The notes below the pieces were generated by a model, which was not told the origin of the DNA, did no database searches, and saw nothing but the letters and a program-made list of their open reading frames with translations. Below are positions 6,086-7,673 of a stretch of 7,673 nt of DNA, piece by piece; position 1 is the stretch's first letter, and each line of letters begins with the position of its first letter. The position numbers and the translations under genes were made by a program. Source of the DNA: an uncultured Lachnospiraceae bacterium (GTDB lineage: Bacteria > Bacillota > Clostridia > Lachnospirales > Lachnospiraceae); the NCBI GenBank assembly GCA_946633495.1, contig CAMPAX010000110.1, positions 1 to 7,673 of the forward strand. Reading direction: 5' to 3'.

Positions 6086-7027
6086 TTATACTTCCTGTGC
6101 ACGAAGGTGCCGGAGCAGCCTTTGAAAATGCTCCGGCAGCTCACACGTAAAGGTAATCCGTTCCCCGGTGACGGGATGCACAAAGCCCAGCGTCCCGGCA
6201 TGGAGGAGCTGCCCCTCCAGATGAAACGGACATTTCTTCGGTCCATATACCGGATCTCCCAGGATCGGATGTCCAAGGGATGCCATATGTACACGGATCT
6301 GATGAGTACGACCGGTCTCCAGCTCGCATTTTACCAGAGTATAGTCCTGTTTCAGCCGTTCCACAGGACTGTAATGCGTTATCGCCCGACGGCCGCCTGT
6401 CTGTATGGAGATCCTTTTTCTGTCCTTCGGATCCCTGCCCAAAGGAGCATCCACCGTCCCGCTTTCGCGGATCACCCCATGACAGACTGCTGTATATACC
6501 CGGTCAATGCTGTGTTCGGCAAACTGCAGTGCCAATCCCCGATGAGCGCGGTCCGACTTACATACCACAAGAAGCCCGCTGGTATCCTTATCGATCCTGT
6601 GTACGATTCCCGGACGCAGTATACCGTTAATGGAAGAAAGGGAATCCCCGCAATGATACATAAGCGCATTTACAAGGGTTCCGCCGGTATGCCCCGCGGC
6701 AGGATGAACCACCATTCCCTGCGGTTTATTCACCACAAGAAGGTCAAAGTCCTCATACAGGATGTCCAAAGGGATATTTTCCGGTTCGATCCCGGGAAGC
6801 TCCGGCTCCGGTATCTCGATCCGTATAAAGTCACCGCACTTTGCTTTATAAGACGCCTTCACAGTTTTCTGATTCACGGATATTTTCCCGTCCAGGATCA
6901 GCTGCTGAAGAAAATTACGAGAGTACTCCGGAAGCGCCAGAGCCAGATATTTATCCAGGCGAAGGCCGGCTTCCTCATTTTCCGGCGTCAGCTCGATGCA
7001 GTTGTGTTTTTCACTCACTTCTTTCAT
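6086..7027 (-). CDS. RluA/RluD family 23S rRNA pseudouridine synthase
   Basis: A 313-residue pseudouridine synthase that isomerises uridines in RNA, most likely in 23S rRNA. Domains in order: an S4 RNA-binding domain at about 21-69 (RLDKYLALALPEYSRNFLQQ onward), then the catalytic domain with VVNKPQGMVVHPA (98-110), HRIDKDTSGLLV with catalytic D146, and RTHQIRVHMASLGHPILGD (240-258). Length matches the Firmicutes type (B. subtilis YlyB is about 300). The ATG at 7027 is preferred: it has the purine tract GGAAGAAG just upstream and overlaps the lspA stop by 17 bp. An in-frame ATG at 7066 would add 13 residues (MERIPRKNGRRPI) not expected for the family, and has a GGAGG directly abutting it, too close to serve. 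The lspA-rluD order is widely conserved in Firmicutes. The exact target uridines cannot be read; RluD-like is the best guess among RluA, RluC and RluD. Confidence 0.95.
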   Translation of the reverse strand: MKEVSEKHNCIELTPENEEAGLRLDKYLALALPEYSRNFLQQLILDGKISVNQKTVKASYKAKCGDFIRIEIPEPELPGIEPENIPLDILYEDFDLLVVNKPQGMVVHPAAGHTGGTLVNALMYHCGDSLSSINGILRPGIVHRIDKDTSGLLVVCKSDRAHRGLALQFAEHSIDRVYTAVCHGVIRESGTVDAPLGRDPKDRKRISIQTGGRRAITHYSPVERLKQDYTLVKCELETGRTHQIRVHMASLGHPILGDPVYGPKKCPFHLEGQLLHAGTLGFVHPVTGERITFTCELPEHFQRLLRHLRAQEV

Positions 7028-7595
7028 GATCGGTCTTCTTCCGTTTTTTCTCGGTATACGTTCCATCCTCCAGCCGGATTCCGTCTCCCAGCATGACGTC
7101 CAGATCCTTTCCCTTATACTTAAAGATCATCAGGATCACAAGCAGTATTACACTGACCGTAACGAAGATATCCGCCACATTGAAGACCGGAAAATCAATC
7201 AGTTTGAAATACAGGAAATCCACCACATAACCAAGGCGGATCCGGTCGATCAGATTGCCGATGGCACCGCCTATGATACAGATCAGCAGGATCCGGATCG
7301 GCGCATAGTACCGGCCATCCATGATATTTCGGTACACATACAGAAGCCCGGCCATCAGAACGATACTGATCACTGCCAGAAGCCAGGTACGATTACTGAA
7401 AAGCCCCCAGGCCATTCCGGTATTCTGAATATAGCGGATCTCGAACACATCTTTGATCCACGGAATGCTTTCATTTAACTGCATATTGCCTGTAATGAAG
7501 AGCTTCGTCAACTGATCAACGGTGATAATGATCACGATACCGATAACCAGGAAAACGAGACGATTTACCCTCTGATTCTTATCTGACGCCTGCAT
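7011..7595 (-). CDS. lspA: Lipoprotein signal peptidase (signal peptidase II)
   Basis: A 194-residue membrane aspartic protease that cleaves the signal peptide of diacylglyceryl-modified prolipoproteins. Four helices are visible: about 12-35, 68-89, 100-116 and 138-159. Family motifs are intact: VDQLTK (26-31), NTGMAWGLF (58-66), GNLIDRIRLGYVVDF (113-127) with catalytic D126, and FNVADIFVTV (138-147) with catalytic D142. After the last helix comes a charged tail of about 35 residues ending in KKRKKTDHERSE, longer than in the 164-residue E. coli protein; its role is unknown. The ATG at 7595 has GAGGA about eight bases upstream. The last 17 bases overlap the rluD start, so the two are translationally coupled. 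It is the first complete gene of the lspA-rluD-CDF-MATE block. Confidence 0.97.
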   Translation of the reverse strand: MQASDKNQRVNRLVFLVIGIVIIITVDQLTKLFITGNMQLNESIPWIKDVFEIRYIQNTGMAWGLFSNRTWLLAVISIVLMAGLLYVYRNIMDGRYYAPIRILLICIIGGAIGNLIDRIRLGYVVDFLYFKLIDFPVFNVADIFVTVSVILLVILMIFKYKGKDLDVMLGDGIRLEDGTYTEKKRKKTDHERSE

Positions 7596-7612
7596 TAGAT
7601 TCTTCCTCGATC

Positions 7613-7640
7613 TTTATAGATATAATGATGCTGGGGTCAA
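7613..7640 (-). promoter_or_regulatory. Possible sigma-A promoter upstream of lspA
   Basis: On the minus strand, TTGACC (7640-7635, 5 of 6) and TATAAA (7618-7613, 5 of 6) with a 16-base spacer. Base match is good, but the expected start near 7606 would leave a leader of only about 11 bases and cut into the ribosome binding site. The -35 also sits inside the inverted repeat at 7630-7659. It may be a chance match, and lspA could instead be read from a promoter beyond the right edge. Confidence 0.35.
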
Positions 7641-7659
7641 AAGGTATTTTGCCCCCAGC
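7630..7659. repeat. 30-bp inverted repeat (stem-loop) upstream of lspA
   Basis: Arms GCTGGGG and CCCCAGC (outer 7 bp), one mismatch, then CAAAA and TTTTG (inner 5 bp, read on the minus strand) around a 4-base loop TACC. The symmetry is far beyond chance. No T-run follows on either strand, so it is not a standard intrinsic terminator. It could be a protein-binding operator, an mRNA-stabilising or processing hairpin, or a dispersed palindromic repeat. What lies beyond 7673 is unseen. Confidence 0.8.
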
Positions 7660-7673
7660 TGATGATCCGCAGC

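Noticed and set aside
6107..7096. 329-codon open frame on the plus strand
   Set aside because: It lies antisense to the clear RluD-family gene, has no recognisable domain and a composition typical of a mirrored frame.
7621..7626. TATAAT on the plus strand upstream of lspA
   Set aside because: No -35 at the right distance and no plus-strand gene to read within the window.
7579..7673. Minus-strand frames open to the right edge that could be the end of an upstream gene
   Set aside because: Two frames are open from the edge (one ending near 7615, one overlapping lspA by 17 bases), but fewer than 35 codons are seen and none shows a recognisable C terminus; the strong palindrome argues for non-coding DNA.
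1..7673. Abundance of GATC and CCGGA words
   Set aside because: Spread evenly through coding sequence and explained by Ile ATC, Asp GAT and Arg/Pro CGG/CCG codon use; no clustering suggesting a site array.

Overview
The window reads almost entirely from the minus strand: nine protein-coding genes on one strand, with gaps from negative (overlap) to 75 bp, and no gene-free stretch over 300 bp. The G+C content near 50%, strong AGGAGG-type ribosome binding sites, the lspA-rluD pair and a Clostridia-type CobT suggest a chromosomal segment of a Gram-positive Clostridia member, most likely Lachnospiraceae. That placement is inference from sequence style and remembered homologues, not a database result. 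I see no tRNA, rRNA, CRISPR array, transposase or phage gene.

In the direction of transcription (from high to low coordinates), the first block is lspA (lipoprotein signal peptidase), an overlapping RluA/RluD-type pseudouridine synthase, a cation diffusion facilitator, and a MATE multidrug/cation exporter. These four run to about position 3720 with short gaps (-17, +26, +14 bp) and look like one operon. Upstream of lspA, at the right edge, there is a striking 30-bp interrupted inverted repeat and a possible promoter that overlaps it.

A second block starts at a very good sigma-A-like promoter with an extended -10 (about 3702-3730), embedded in the end of the MATE gene. It drives a 324-residue polytopic membrane protein of unknown function, a 191-residue HNH nuclease-like protein with a C-terminal membrane anchor, and a small two-helix membrane protein. 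Then follow a HAD-family phosphatase and the 5' part of cobT, the lower-ligand base phosphoribosyltransferase of cobamide synthesis, which runs off the left edge. HAD and cobT are separated by a single base (TGA-C-ATG) and are probably translationally coupled.

The first block is ordinary housekeeping and transport. The less ordinary parts are the membrane protein / membrane-anchored HNH / small membrane protein trio, the HAD-cobT coupling with altered base-pocket residues in CobT, and the two palindromes that overlap promoters. None of these proves a new system. The trio is the best candidate for something undescribed.
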